Source: Haladaptatus sp. QDMS2
GTDB lineage: Archaea > Halobacteriota > Halobacteria > Halobacteriales > Halococcaceae
Assembly (NCBI RefSeq): GCF_029338295.1
Contig: NZ_CP119791.1
Coordinates: 744,001-808,000, forward strand
Direction of reading: 5' to 3'
DNA: 64,000 bases
The translations under genes were made by a program, and so were the position numbers. The notes under the pieces were generated by a model. The model was not told where the DNA came from, did no database searches, and worked only from the letters and a program-made list of their open reading frames with translations. The stretch's first letter is position 1. Every line of letters starts with the position of its first letter. Shown in pieces: positions 17,382 through 26,251 of the stretch.

Positions 17382-18842
17382 ATGACTACCTACGAAGCCG
17401 GTGACATCACGCTTCACAAGGTGCGCGAGTTCGTCTGGGAGATTCCCAAAGAAGGCGACATGCGCGTCCCCGCTCGCGTCCTCGCGAGCGAAGCCCTCTT
17501 AGACGAAATCAGCGACGACCTGACCCTCTCGCAACTCAAAAACTCGACGCACCTGCCGGGTATCCAGAAGCACGCCGTCTGTATGCCGGACGGTCATCAG
17601 GGGTACGGCTTCCCGGTCGGCGGCGTCGCCGGTATCGACACCGAAAACGGCTGTATTTCGCCCGGAGCGGTCGGGTACGACATCAATTGCGGCGTCAGAA
17701 TGATGAAGACGAACCTCACCTACGACGACCTCAAAGGCCACGAGGAGGAACTCGTAGACGCGCTGTTTCGGGCCATCCCGTCGGGCCTCGGCGGCGGCGG
17801 CGTCGTCGAAGACGACATCGACACGGTGAACGACGTGCTCGAAAACGGGATGCGGTGGGCGTTAGAAAACGGCTTCGCAACCGAAGCCGACCTCGCCCAC
17901 TGCGAAGACGAGGGATTCCGCCCGGACGCGCAACCGGATAAGGTCTCCGAGAAGGCGAAAAACCGTGGCCGAAACCAACTCGGGTCGCTCGGCTCTGGGA
18001 ATCACTTCCTCGAAGTCCAGCGCGTGACCGACGTGTTCCGTGAGGACGTGGCAGAAGCGTTTGGCCTGTACGAGGACCAAATCGTCGTCCTCATCCACTG
18101 TGGGTCGCGCGGCCTCGGGCACCAGGTCTGTACTGATTACCTGCGGAAAATCGAGAAACAACACAGCGGCCTGCTCTCGCAGTTGCCCGACCGGGAACTC
18201 GCCGCCGCGCCCGCCGGGAGCCAACTGGCCGAGGACTACTACGGCGCGATGTGTGCGGCCATCAACTTCGCGTGGGTGAACCGCCAGCTCATCATGCACC
18301 GCACCCGGCAGGTGTTCGCACAGGTGTTCGACCGGCCGTGGGAGGACATGGAGATGGAACTGCTCTACGACGTGGCCCACAACATCGCCAAGAAGGAGCT
18401 GCACGACGTAGACGGCGAACAGCGCGAACTGTACGTTCACCGGAAAGGGGCCACGCGGGCGTTCCCCGCCGGGCGACCGGAACTCCCGCCCGCCTACCGG
18501 GACGTGGGCCAGCCAATCATCATTCCGGGGTCGATGGGCACCCACAGCTACATCCTGCGGGGCGGGGAGAACTCCCTCGACCTCACCTTTGGCTCGACCG
18601 CTCACGGTGCGGGCCGAGTCATGAGTCGGACGAAGGCGAAACAGCAGTTCTGGGGTGAGACGGTCCAGGAGGAACTGCGCGACCAGCAACAGATTTTCGT
18701 CAAGGCCCAGTCCGGCGCGACGGTGGCCGAGGAGGCCCCCGGCGTGTACAAGGACATCGACGAGGTCATCCGCGTCTCGGACGCGCTCGGCATCGGCGAC
18801 CGCGTCGCCCGCACGTTCCCCGTCTGCAACATCAAGGGGTGA
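17382..18842 (+). CDS. rtcB: RNA-splicing ligase RtcB
   Basis: 486 residues from the ATG at 17382. RtcB joins 2',3'-cyclic phosphate and 5'-OH RNA ends, sealing tRNA exons after intron removal and repairing broken RNA. Active-site features: GYDINCGVRM with the metal-binding Cys, HCGSRGLGHQ, the GSLGSGNHFLE loop and FGSTAHGAGRVMSR near the C-terminus, which includes the guanylylated His. No intein interrupts it. It follows archease and precedes an eIF2B-like gene by 46 bp. Confidence 0.97.
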   Translation: MTTYEAGDITLHKVREFVWEIPKEGDMRVPARVLASEALLDEISDDLTLSQLKNSTHLPGIQKHAVCMPDGHQGYGFPVGGVAGIDTENGCISPGAVGYDINCGVRMMKTNLTYDDLKGHEEELVDALFRAIPSGLGGGGVVEDDIDTVNDVLENGMRWALENGFATEADLAHCEDEGFRPDAQPDKVSEKAKNRGRNQLGSLGSGNHFLEVQRVTDVFREDVAEAFGLYEDQIVVLIHCGSRGLGHQVCTDYLRKIEKQHSGLLSQLPDRELAAAPAGSQLAEDYYGAMCAAINFAWVNRQLIMHRTRQVFAQVFDRPWEDMEMELLYDVAHNIAKKELHDVDGEQRELYVHRKGATRAFPAGRPELPPAYRDVGQPIIIPGSMGTHSYILRGGENSLDLTFGSTAHGAGRVMSRTKAKQQFWGETVQEELRDQQQIFVKAQSGATVAEEAPGVYKDIDEVIRVSDALGIGDRVARTFPVCNIKG

Positions 18843-18888
18843 GACGCGGACCCAGAAGTTCTTTTGCCCCGAACGAGAAGCCTCAGGT

Positions 18889-19740
18889 ATGATAGACGAG
18901 ACGGTCGAGGAGATTCTCGAGATGCAGACCCACAGCTCCTCGGTGGTCGCGGTGAAAGCCGCAACTGCGCTCGCAGACCTCACGGACCGCGAGTTCGTAA
19001 CCGTAGAGGAGTACATCCGTGACCTGGAACGAAACAGCAGCGCGCTTCGCCGGGCGAACCCCTCGCACGCCTCGCTGTTCAACACGCAACGGCAGATCGT
19101 CGACCTCGTCACGGAGGGCAACCCCGAATCGGTCGAGGAAGCGAAAAAGCTCACCATCGCCGCCATCGAGGAGGTCGTAGACCAGGTCGAGAAGGCAAAA
19201 GACCGCGCCGCGGAGAACGCCGCGAACGCCATCGAAGACGGGATGACGATTCTCACCCACGACTACTCCTCGACCGTCCTCGAAGCCATCGAACTCGCGG
19301 TCCGCGACGGCAAGCACCTGACGGTCTACGTCACCGAGGCCAGACCACGCTACCTCGGACGAAAGACCGCCCGCGTCCTCTCGGGGATGGACCGCGTCGA
19401 AACGCACCTCATGGTCGACAGTGCATGCGGTCACTTCCTGCCCGACTGTGACGTGGTGCTGTTCGGGATGGACTGCATCGTCGGCGACCAGTTTTACAAC
19501 CGCGTCGGCACGTTCCCGATTTCTGCGACGGCCGCGCAGGTGGACGTCCCTGTCGTCGTCATCGGGTCGCGGGCGAAAATCATCGAGGACGGCTTCGTCT
19601 TCGAAAACGAGATTCGCTCGGGCAGCGAGGTCATGCTCGAACCGGCAGAGGGCTTCAAACTGGAGAACCCCGCCTACGACGCGACGCCGATTCGCCTCAT
19701 CGAGTCCGTCATCACCGACCACGGCACCCAGCAGTTCTAG
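18889..19740 (+). CDS. eIF2B alpha/beta/delta-like protein (aIF2B or ribose-1,5-bisphosphate isomerase family)
   Basis: 284 codons from the ATG at 18889; the frame is open much further upstream inside rtcB, but family members begin here. An N-terminal helical domain (1-110) is followed by a Rossmann-like domain with YVTEARPRYLGRKTARVL, DCDVVLFGMDCIVGDQFYNRVGT and VIGSRAKI. These match the eIF2B regulatory subunits and the archaeal R15P isomerases. Which of the two roles applies cannot be decided here; no RuBisCO or AMP phosphorylase gene is nearby. It overlaps the next gene 3' to 3' by 4 bp. Confidence 0.85.
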   Translation: MIDETVEEILEMQTHSSSVVAVKAATALADLTDREFVTVEEYIRDLERNSSALRRANPSHASLFNTQRQIVDLVTEGNPESVEEAKKLTIAAIEEVVDQVEKAKDRAAENAANAIEDGMTILTHDYSSTVLEAIELAVRDGKHLTVYVTEARPRYLGRKTARVLSGMDRVETHLMVDSACGHFLPDCDVVLFGMDCIVGDQFYNRVGTFPISATAAQVDVPVVVIGSRAKIIEDGFVFENEIRSGSEVMLEPAEGFKLENPAYDATPIRLIESVITDHGTQQF

Positions 19741-20393
19741 CCGAGCAGTTTCTCTTTGAGGTCGGCCGGTCCGTTCGCCACGTCGTCTGCTGCCGTGAGA
19801 TTCTGCCCGGGTGAATCGGGTGCGTAGCCGATGCAGTACATCCCCGCCGCAACGGCCGCCTGGACGCCGTGGGTCGAATCTTCGACGACCACGCAGGCCG
19901 ACGGCTCGACAGAGAGCCGTGAGGCGGCGTGGAGGAAGATGTCCGGTTCCGGCTTGCTCGCGCCGTCGATGTCCTCTGCGCTCACGACGAGGTCAAACGC
20001 CTCGTGTAAGTCGAATCGGTCGAGGACCATTTCGATCCAGTCGTGTTTCGACGAGGAGACGAGGGCGACTTTCACGCCCGCCGCTCGCAGCGAGGCGACG
20101 AGGTCGCGAAAGCCCTCCATTAGCGCGACTTCTTCGCGGTAGATGTGAGAGGCTGCGGTGTCGTAGCGACCGAGGAACTCGGCCTTCGACACCAATGTCT
20201 CGAACTCCGCGTCGAGGAAGTCGTAGATGTCTTCGACGTTCATTCCGGTCGTTTCTTCGGGTGTGATGTCACCTTCGACCGTCTCCGGGAAGATGTGGTC
20301 ACGTTCCTGTTGTATCCAGTAGCGTTCCGAATCGACTATGACGCCGTCCATGTCGAACAGCACGGCTTCAGTCTGGTTCACACCGTGTCCCAC
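19737..20393 (-). CDS. HAD-superfamily hydrolase (beta-phosphoglucomutase/phosphatase type)
   Basis: 218 residues from a GTG; a second GTG at 20381 is an alternative start. Motif I is LFDMDGVIVDSE, followed by a helical cap of about 70 residues (type IA), motif II VALVSSSKHD, motif III Lys in GASKPEPDIFLHAA and motif IV VVVEDSTHGVQAAVAAGM. That pattern is shared by beta-phosphoglucomutase and sugar-phosphate phosphatases. The substrate is undetermined. It ends 4 bp inside the convergent eIF2B-like gene. Confidence 0.88.
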   Translation of the reverse strand: MGHGVNQTEAVLFDMDGVIVDSERYWIQQERDHIFPETVEGDITPEETTGMNVEDIYDFLDAEFETLVSKAEFLGRYDTAASHIYREEVALMEGFRDLVASLRAAGVKVALVSSSKHDWIEMVLDRFDLHEAFDLVVSAEDIDGASKPEPDIFLHAASRLSVEPSACVVVEDSTHGVQAAVAAGMYCIGYAPDSPGQNLTAADDVANGPADLKEKLLG

Positions 20394-20450
20394 CGCAGAT
20401 TCGATAAAATAACTACCGGGCGTGGGTTCGTCTCCCTCCCGCGTCCCGCC

Positions 20451-21200
20451 TCACATGTACATTCGGTCTTCGGGTTTGGCCTTCGATTCGACCTTTTCGA
20501 GCCGATTCGCGAGGTCGGCGTAGTGTTGCTGGACGGCCTTCGCGAACGATTCGAGCGGCTCTGTGTCCACCTTCAGGTCGTACACCTGGTTCATCGCCTC
20601 TAACAGTCTGAGCGCGGCTTCCACGTCGGGGGCCTGCCCGTGGACTGGCGTCGTGTAGACGCAGGCGGAGAGCGACGAGTCGATGCCGCGCTCGATGATG
20701 CTCCCGTTGATGCCGTCGAGATAGCCGTTTGCCATTGCGGGGATGGTCGCTCCGTCGAGTCTGCGCTTTCTGTAGTCTTCCGTCGCGATGTAGAACGTGC
20801 GGTGGTCGTCCGGTCCGTGAGGGACGGGAACGCCCGAGAGGATGCAAATCTCGTCGACGTCGCTTTCGTCTGCCCACTTGAGAATCGCGTCCGCGAACGG
20901 GTCGGCCGCCCAGACGGGGACGAACAGTTCGCCCACGAGGAACGTGATGTCGAGGCCATCGCGGGAGAACAGTCGCGTGTGGTGGCGCGGACGACCGTTT
21001 TTGAACGGCGTTATCGACGGCAGGGCGTCGGTCGTGATGTAGCCGGTCTGGCGGAGGTCGAGATGTTCGACGAGGTAGTCGACCGCCGTCAGGCCGGCGA
21101 GTCCTGGCTGGGAGAACCCCGCGACGAGCGTCGAGGACGGCTCTTCTTCCTGTGTGACATTGAACATGCGTTCGAAGGCGGCAGGCATTCGATAGTCCAT
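20451..21200 (-). CDS. PAC2-family protein (proteasome-assembly-chaperone-like)
   Basis: 249 residues from the ATG at 21200; the open frame runs further upstream but overlaps the divergent MscS gene and does not resemble the family. Features are STLVAGFSQPGLAGLTAVDYLVEHL (the family's opening), ILSGVPVPHG and the acidic/helical tail containing YDLKVDTEPLESFAKAVQQHY. PAC2-fold proteins in archaea are relatives of proteasome assembly chaperones; their activity is not settled. It is divergent from the MscS-type channel gene. Confidence 0.85.
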   Translation of the reverse strand: MDYRMPAAFERMFNVTQEEEPSSTLVAGFSQPGLAGLTAVDYLVEHLDLRQTGYITTDALPSITPFKNGRPRHHTRLFSRDGLDITFLVGELFVPVWAADPFADAILKWADESDVDEICILSGVPVPHGPDDHRTFYIATEDYRKRRLDGATIPAMANGYLDGINGSIIERGIDSSLSACVYTTPVHGQAPDVEAALRLLEAMNQVYDLKVDTEPLESFAKAVQQHYADLANRLEKVESKAKPEDRMYM

Positions 21201-21285
21201 AGGTTCGTGTTCACACGCAACCCGTTTAGTCGTTGTCGCGGGGCGGTACGCAACGCTTTTTTCGCCGGCCGGTGACGGGGTGAAC

Positions 21286-22251
21286 ATGACGAGACTGGGA
21301 TGGGTGGTGCTCCAGAGTACGGAGACGACGACGGCAGCGGGCGACCAGCCGTCGCTGTTCGACGGACTCCCCGGATTCATCCCTGAGATTATTCCGAGAA
21401 TAATCATCGCTGTCGCCATCGTCGTGGTGGCGTATTTCGCCTCACGGACGCTCGTCCAGTTACTGAGTCGCCGTATTGCGCGGCGCTTTCGTCGGCCCAG
21501 CCTCACGCGAACCGTCCTGCGGTCGATTCAGACCCTCATTCTGCTGGCCGCCGGGTTCCTCGCCATGTTCATTCTCGGGCTCGAAATCTCTGACCTCACG
21601 CTCTCTGTGACCGTGTTCTCCGCAGCGGTCGGTTTCATCCTCGCGCCCATCATCGGGAGCATCGTAAACGGCCTGTTCGTCCTCTCTGACCAGGCCTACG
21701 AAATCGGCGACATGATCGAACTCGTAGACCGGGGTCAGACTGGCTTCGTCGAGGACATCACGCTCCGGTACACCAAGATTTTCACTCTCGACAACACCTT
21801 CCTCGTCATCCCGAACGGACAGATTCGGGACCGCGACGTCGTCAACTACTCCGCGGAGGACGAACGGACCCGGCTCGCTCTCGACATGACGGTCACCTAC
21901 GAGGGGGATTTGACCGAGGCCCGCAGGCTCATGGAACAGGCGGCAGCGGAGGTCCCCGACGTCATCGAAGGCGGCCCGGACATCCGCATCGGGAGCGCCC
22001 GGTATCCCGCGAAACCCACCTGTTACATCGACACCTTCGCAGACCACGGGGTGAACCTGCGGCTTCGTTACTGGGTGAAACAGCCGTACAAACTGCTCTC
22101 TGCGCGGTCTGCGGTTCAGGAGAACGTGTGGGAACGCCTCGACGAAGCCGACGTGTCGATTCCGTACCCCCACTCACACGTGGTGTTCGACGAGACGAGC
22201 GGCGAACTCAACGTCTCGATGGACGAGGGACTCAGGCAGCAGACGCGGTAA
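21286..22251 (+). CDS. mscS: MscS-family mechanosensitive ion channel
   Basis: 321 residues from the ATG at 21286. Three transmembrane helices (about 35-60, 85-107, 112-135) precede the pore-lining segment VGFILAPIIGSIVNGLFVLSDQAYEIGDMIEL, a variant of the Gly/Ala-rich MscS TM3b. The beta domain FVEDITLRYTKIFTLDNTFLVIPNGQIRDRDVVNYS is highly typical. It should open under osmotic downshock, important for a halophile meeting rain. Its 3' end overlaps the convergent stress-protein gene by 20 bp. Confidence 0.93.
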   Translation: MTRLGWVVLQSTETTTAAGDQPSLFDGLPGFIPEIIPRIIIAVAIVVVAYFASRTLVQLLSRRIARRFRRPSLTRTVLRSIQTLILLAAGFLAMFILGLEISDLTLSVTVFSAAVGFILAPIIGSIVNGLFVLSDQAYEIGDMIELVDRGQTGFVEDITLRYTKIFTLDNTFLVIPNGQIRDRDVVNYSAEDERTRLALDMTVTYEGDLTEARRLMEQAAAEVPDVIEGGPDIRIGSARYPAKPTCYIDTFADHGVNLRLRYWVKQPYKLLSARSAVQENVWERLDEADVSIPYPHSHVVFDETSGELNVSMDEGLRQQTR

Positions 22252-22636
22252 TCACTTTGCAGTCTAACTTTTCGTTCAGGTAGCGCTCGATGTCCGGGTC
22301 GTCGATGAGCGCCCGAACCATGCGCCGCCAGCGACTCACCTGTTTGCGTCCGATGACGACCACGTCCGCGCCCTCCGCGGCGACTTCGTCGAGGATGGTC
22401 TCCTCTACGAGAAAGCCCTCACGGGTGACGTAGCGGGCGCGGGGCAGGCGTCCGAACTCGCGTTCGACGGCGGCCTTCAGGTCCGTGCGAGAGATGTGCC
22501 GACCGGACTGGTAGAGATTCACGTGTAACACCGTGAGGTCTGCGTCCTGCTCGTCTGCGACCTGAATCGCTTTCTCGACTGTAGCGCGTGAGTGCTCGGT
22601 CAGTGGGAACCGGACAGGGACGATGACGAGCGTCAT
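22232..22636 (-). CDS. Universal stress protein (UspA-like, non-canonical)
   Basis: 134 residues from the ATG at 22636. The fold is suggested by the first strand MTLVIVPVRFP, VADEQDADLTVLHVN and ADVVVIGRKQVSRWRRMVRALIDD. The usual ATP-binding G-2x-G-9x-G(S/T) motif near the C-terminus is absent, so it may not bind ATP. It is opposite to the mscS gene with a 20-bp 3' overlap. Confidence 0.78.
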   Translation of the reverse strand: MTLVIVPVRFPLTEHSRATVEKAIQVADEQDADLTVLHVNLYQSGRHISRTDLKAAVEREFGRLPRARYVTREGFLVEETILDEVAAEGADVVVIGRKQVSRWRRMVRALIDDPDIERYLNEKLDCKVITASAA

Positions 22637-22727
22637 TGCCTGTGCGAACACGGGCGAACGGCCTGAACCTTTTGTTTACGGCCCACATCGTTTGACACGT
22701 TTCGCCACAAGCGGAGATGGGACAGTT

Positions 22728-22734
22728 CTTTATC
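22728..22734 (+). promoter_or_regulatory. TATA-like box fixing the start of the zinc-ribbon gene
   Basis: CTTTATC lies 24-30 nt before the ATG at 22758. It is too close to the in-frame ATG at 22737, so 22758 is preferred. Confidence 0.55.
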
Positions 22735-22757
22735 GAATGCCGTCGAAACTACCCGAC

Positions 22758-22997
22758 ATGGACGCGATTGCGACCGATAGCGGTGAGACGCTCTACGTGA
22801 CAGAGTCGAATGCCGAGCGCGGGTCTAAGGGTCCGTTTTTCGTCGTCTTCGAATCTGAGAGTGGCGAGGAACGCTGGGGCTACTACTGTACGAACTGTGA
22901 GTCGCTGAACACGGCCATGGATTCGATGGGCCGAATCAAGTGCAACGACTGTGGGAACCTCCACAAAGCCGACGAGTGGGACGCGGCCCACGAGTAA
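22758..22997 (+). CDS. Small zinc-ribbon protein (DUF5816-like)
   Basis: 79 residues. Two CxxC pairs (YYCTNCES and IKCNDCGN) form a likely zinc ribbon in the C-terminal half; the N-terminal half includes ERGSKGPFFVVFESE. I recall this layout as haloarchaeal DUF5816. The start was chosen from the TATA box at 22728-22734. Function is unknown; small zinc-ribbon proteins in haloarchaea often act in regulation. Confidence 0.78.
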   Translation: MDAIATDSGETLYVTESNAERGSKGPFFVVFESESGEERWGYYCTNCESLNTAMDSMGRIKCNDCGNLHKADEWDAAHE

Positions 22998-23072
22998 GGC
23001 ACCTGGCTGCTTGCGTGCGGTTTCTGGAACGGGCCGAACAGTTAAGAGCCTCGCCGTGGTAAAATATGTCGA

Positions 23073-23393
23073 ATGGGGCCTGTTAACACGCCACCAGTCG
23101 AGGAGGCGCGGTCGATTTTCACCACGCTCGGATACACGGTGTCCGGGTCCGGCACTGAGTTCACGGCGGAGCGCAAGTGGCGCACGGTAAACGTCACTGC
23201 CACCGACGGCGAGGGACGACTACCGTCGTCCGGCACATTGCGTTGTTTCGTGACCTGGCGACAGCGCGCCGACCCGCTGCGCCGTCGCCTGCTCGAAGAA
23301 AAACCGGACTACGACTGGGCGATTATCAGCGTCGACGCAGACGACGATTACGAGGTCATTCACCCTGTCGTCGGCCCAGCCCCCGTCGCGTAA
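23073..23393 (+). CDS. Conserved haloarchaeal protein of unknown function (DUF7116-like)
   Basis: 106 residues, soluble. The start VNTPPVEEARSIFTTLGYTVSGSG and the charged C-terminal half (RQRADPLRRRLLEEKPDYDWAI, shown only as the landmark) suggest a compact alpha/beta fold without a catalytic motif. From memory similar haloarchaeal proteins are labelled DUF7116. It ends 1 bp from the convergent aminotransferase gene. Confidence 0.65.
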   Translation: MGPVNTPPVEEARSIFTTLGYTVSGSGTEFTAERKWRTVNVTATDGEGRLPSSGTLRCFVTWRQRADPLRRRLLEEKPDYDWAIISVDADDDYEVIHPVVGPAPVA

Positions 23394-23394
23394 C

Positions 23395-24573
23395 TCAGAG
23401 CGCGTCGTTCGCCGCGGCGAGGCCCGCAGACACGTCCACGTCGACACCCTTTTCGTCTAAGACGCTTCCGAGCGCCCCGAGCAGCGAGAGCACGTTCTTC
23501 GGGCGCGCTGCGTGTCCCATACAGCCGATGCGGAAGATTTCTCCGGAGAGGTCACCGAGACCGCCCGCGATTTCGATGTCGTACTCGTCGAGGAGCGCCG
23601 AGATGACTTCGCCGTCGGTCACGCCGCCGGGAACGCGCACGGCATTCAGACTCGGGAGCCAGTACTCGTCGGGGGCGTTCATTTCGAGGCCCATCGCTTC
23701 GACGCCCGCTTTGAGGCCGCCTGCGACCCGACGGTGGCGGCTCCACCGCTCTTCGATACCTTCCTCTGCCACGAGTCGCAACGCCTCACGCAGCGCGTAG
23801 ACGTTCGTGATGGGCGCGGTGTGGTGGTACGACCGGTCGTCGCCCCAGTAGCCCTGCAACAGCGAGAGGTCGAGGTACCACGAGCGGGTGTCTTCTTCGC
23901 GGGAGAGCACCTTGTCCATCGCCTGGTCGTTGAGCGTGAGCGGGCTCGCTCCCGGCGGACAGGAGAGACACTTCTGTGGCCCGGAGTACGCGACGTCTAC
24001 GTCCCAGTCGTCGACGCGCAGTTCGACGCCGCCGAGGCTGGTGACGGTGTCTGCGATGACCAGCGCGTCGTGGTCGTGGGCGATGTCCGTGAGTTCGGGG
24101 ACGTTCGGCTGGAGGACGCCCGTGCTCGTCTCCGCGTGGACGAACCCGAACACGTCCGGCTGGTGTTCGTCGAACGCGGCTTCCACGTCCGCCGGGTCGA
24201 GCGGTTCGCCCCACGGTGCGTCCACCTCGACGACGGACCCGCCCGCCCGGCGCGCCATCGAGGCCATCCGGCCGCCGAAGTAGCCGTTCGTCGGCACGAG
24301 GACGGTGTCGCCGGGTTCGGTGAGATTACCGATGGCCGCTTCCATGGCGGCGGAACCGGTCCCGCTAACCGGAATCGTCCACTGGTTCTCCGTCCGGAAC
24401 GTGTACCGAAGCAAGTCCTGTACCTCGGTCATGATGTCGATGAAGTACGGGTCTAGGTGGCCCACGAGGGGCGTGCTCATCGCTTTGAGGACGCGGGGGT
24501 GTACGTCGCTCGGCCCGGGACCCATGAGCGTCCGCTCAGGGGGTGCTAACTCGTCTACGTCAGGTCGCTTCAT
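23395..24573 (-). CDS. Class V aminotransferase (alanine-glyoxylate/serine-pyruvate type)
   Basis: 392 residues. Fold-type I PLP enzyme: the Schiff-base lysine is in YSGPQKCLSCPPG, the cofactor Asp in ALVIADTVTSLGG, and the N-terminal LMGPGPSDVHPRVLKAM and SGTGSAAMEAAIGNL are typical of the AGT/SPT group. It moves amino groups among alanine, serine, glyoxylate or pyruvate; haloarchaeal members may also serve in serine degradation. It is a single gene with no pathway neighbours. Confidence 0.9.
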   Translation of the reverse strand: MKRPDVDELAPPERTLMGPGPSDVHPRVLKAMSTPLVGHLDPYFIDIMTEVQDLLRYTFRTENQWTIPVSGTGSAAMEAAIGNLTEPGDTVLVPTNGYFGGRMASMARRAGGSVVEVDAPWGEPLDPADVEAAFDEHQPDVFGFVHAETSTGVLQPNVPELTDIAHDHDALVIADTVTSLGGVELRVDDWDVDVAYSGPQKCLSCPPGASPLTLNDQAMDKVLSREEDTRSWYLDLSLLQGYWGDDRSYHHTAPITNVYALREALRLVAEEGIEERWSRHRRVAGGLKAGVEAMGLEMNAPDEYWLPSLNAVRVPGGVTDGEVISALLDEYDIEIAGGLGDLSGEIFRIGCMGHAARPKNVLSLLGALGSVLDEKGVDVDVSAGLAAANDAL

Positions 24574-24664
24574 ATCACGCCAGACGAACTGATGGGCAAA
24601 AAATGATGGCTCCCCGGCAGACGGCCACGGGAATTAATGGCGCACCTCTCACAATGTAGGATAC

Positions 24665-25213
24665 ATGATAGCTCTGCAGACTGGAACAGAGTTGGTACAG
24701 ACCGCTTTCGACCAGTTCATCTCCAACATCACGACGGCGCTTCCGGACCTCATCAGCGGACTCGTCTTCCTCGTCATTGCGGGCACGTTCGTCCAACTAA
24801 TCATGTTCGTGGTGAAGTCGTTGTTGAAACGAACAATCGCGGGTGATTCGCCCGTCTACCGCCAGTTCATCGCGACGGTTATCGCGGTTTTCCTCTGGTT
24901 CGGCGTCGCCCTGTCGTTTCTCTCCATCGTCGGCCTCACGGCCATCGCCGCCTCCCTCGGGACGGCGACGGGCTTTCTCGCCCTCGGCGTCTCCTACGCG
25001 CTCTCGGGGATGATAAAGGACGCCGTCGCGGGCGTCTACCTGCTTCGCGACCCTGATTTCATGCCCGGAGACACGGTGAAGACGAGCGACACCGAAGGCA
25101 TCGTCAAGTCCATCGAACTTCGCAAAACGCGCCTCTCGGTGGATGGTAACACCGTCATCCGGGCCAACGGCGATATCGAACAAAAGTGGACGAAAGTCGA
25201 CGACGAGACGTAA
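24665..25213 (+). CDS. Short MscS-like membrane channel protein
   Basis: 182 residues. Helices span about 30-52, 70-92 and 95-120; the last, GTATGFLALGVSYALSGMIKD, is a Gly/Ala-rich pore helix as in MscS TM3. A truncated beta domain follows (FMPGDTVKTSDTEGIVKSIELRKTRL) and ends without the large cytoplasmic vestibule. This is the minimal MscS layout of some archaea. It is the second MscS-type gene in the window, after the one at 21286. Confidence 0.85.
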   Translation: MIALQTGTELVQTAFDQFISNITTALPDLISGLVFLVIAGTFVQLIMFVVKSLLKRTIAGDSPVYRQFIATVIAVFLWFGVALSFLSIVGLTAIAASLGTATGFLALGVSYALSGMIKDAVAGVYLLRDPDFMPGDTVKTSDTEGIVKSIELRKTRLSVDGNTVIRANGDIEQKWTKVDDET

Positions 25214-25269
25214 TCGTGCCACGCTGACCCCCGCGAAGTTTATATTTTTCCTCGTCGCAGTTGCATGCG

Positions 25270-26214
25270 ATGTTCGTCGGTCACGCGATGGTCGCGTTCG
25301 CCATCGCCGCCGCCGTTGGCGCGCGATTTGGGCTTCCGAGAGAGCGCGCGCTCGCGCTCGGCTTCGCCGCCGGAGCGTTCGCCACCGTCCCCGACGTGGA
25401 TATGAGCTACGCCGTTTTCGGTCTCGTCAAGACGAGTACGACCGGCGTGTTCGACGCGGCGGAGACGTTCTGGGCGTCGAGTACGCTCGTCCACCGCGTC
25501 GTCACCCACTCGCTCGTCGTGGGGTTCGTCGCGGCAATTGGCGTCGCCGCGTGGAGTCGCGCCGATGCTGGCGACTGGTGGGCCTACCCGGTGACCGGCC
25601 TCGTCTTCGCGGGCTTACTCGTCGCGGCGTTCGCCACCACCGGCCTCCTCGGGGGCGCTGTCATGCTCGCCTTCGTCGTCGCCGCACTCGCCGTGACGAC
25701 CGCGATGCGCCGTCTCGCAGGGCTCTCGGGTTCCGTTCTGTTCGCCACCGCTCTCCTCGGCTTCTTGAGCCACCCGTTCGGTGACCTCTTTACGGGGAGT
25801 GCCCCGCACTTGCTCTACCCGCTCGACATGACCGTACTGGCCGGACGGGTGACGCTCCACCCCGACCCGACGGTGCACCTCGTCTGTGCGTTCCTCGTCG
25901 AACTCACAACTATCTGGCTCGCCCTCTGGGTGTACCTCTCGCTCGACGGGCGCTCGCCGGTCGCCTATCTGAACCAGCGAGCGACCCTCGGTGGCGGGTA
26001 CGCCGCGGCCGCCTTCCTGCTCCCCGCACCCACGCTCGATACGTCCTATCACTTCGTGTTCAGCGTCCTCGCGCTCGGCGTCGTCGGAGTGCGTCCCCGG
26101 CGGCCGACCCGGTGGTCGATTACCGAACCCAACCTGCTCGAAACGCTGGTGACTGGACTCGCGGCAATTACCATCGCCGTGGTTGGCTACACCGCGGTGT
26201 ATCTTGCGCTTTGA
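25270..26214 (+). CDS. YdjM-like (DUF457) membrane-bound metal-dependent hydrolase family
   Basis: 314 residues from the ATG at 25270. It opens with MFVGHAMVAFAIAAAVG, then FATVPDVDM, HRVVTHS and HPFGDLFTGSAPHLLYPLD. These spaced His/Asp motifs inside hydrophobic helices define the YdjM/DUF457 family, which resembles phospholipase C and is called a membrane-bound metal-dependent hydrolase. Seven or so transmembrane helices are likely. Substrate is unknown. Confidence 0.82.
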   Translation: MFVGHAMVAFAIAAAVGARFGLPRERALALGFAAGAFATVPDVDMSYAVFGLVKTSTTGVFDAAETFWASSTLVHRVVTHSLVVGFVAAIGVAAWSRADAGDWWAYPVTGLVFAGLLVAAFATTGLLGGAVMLAFVVAALAVTTAMRRLAGLSGSVLFATALLGFLSHPFGDLFTGSAPHLLYPLDMTVLAGRVTLHPDPTVHLVCAFLVELTTIWLALWVYLSLDGRSPVAYLNQRATLGGGYAAAAFLLPAPTLDTSYHFVFSVLALGVVGVRPRRPTRWSITEPNLLETLVTGLAAITIAVVGYTAVYLAL

Positions 26215-26251
26215 GGGAAGGTTACTAACCCCTCCGCCCTATAGTGAATGT

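Noticed and set aside
18655-18888. Longer eIF2B-like protein starting inside rtcB
   Set aside because: The extension is an out-of-frame reading of rtcB; family members start at 18889.
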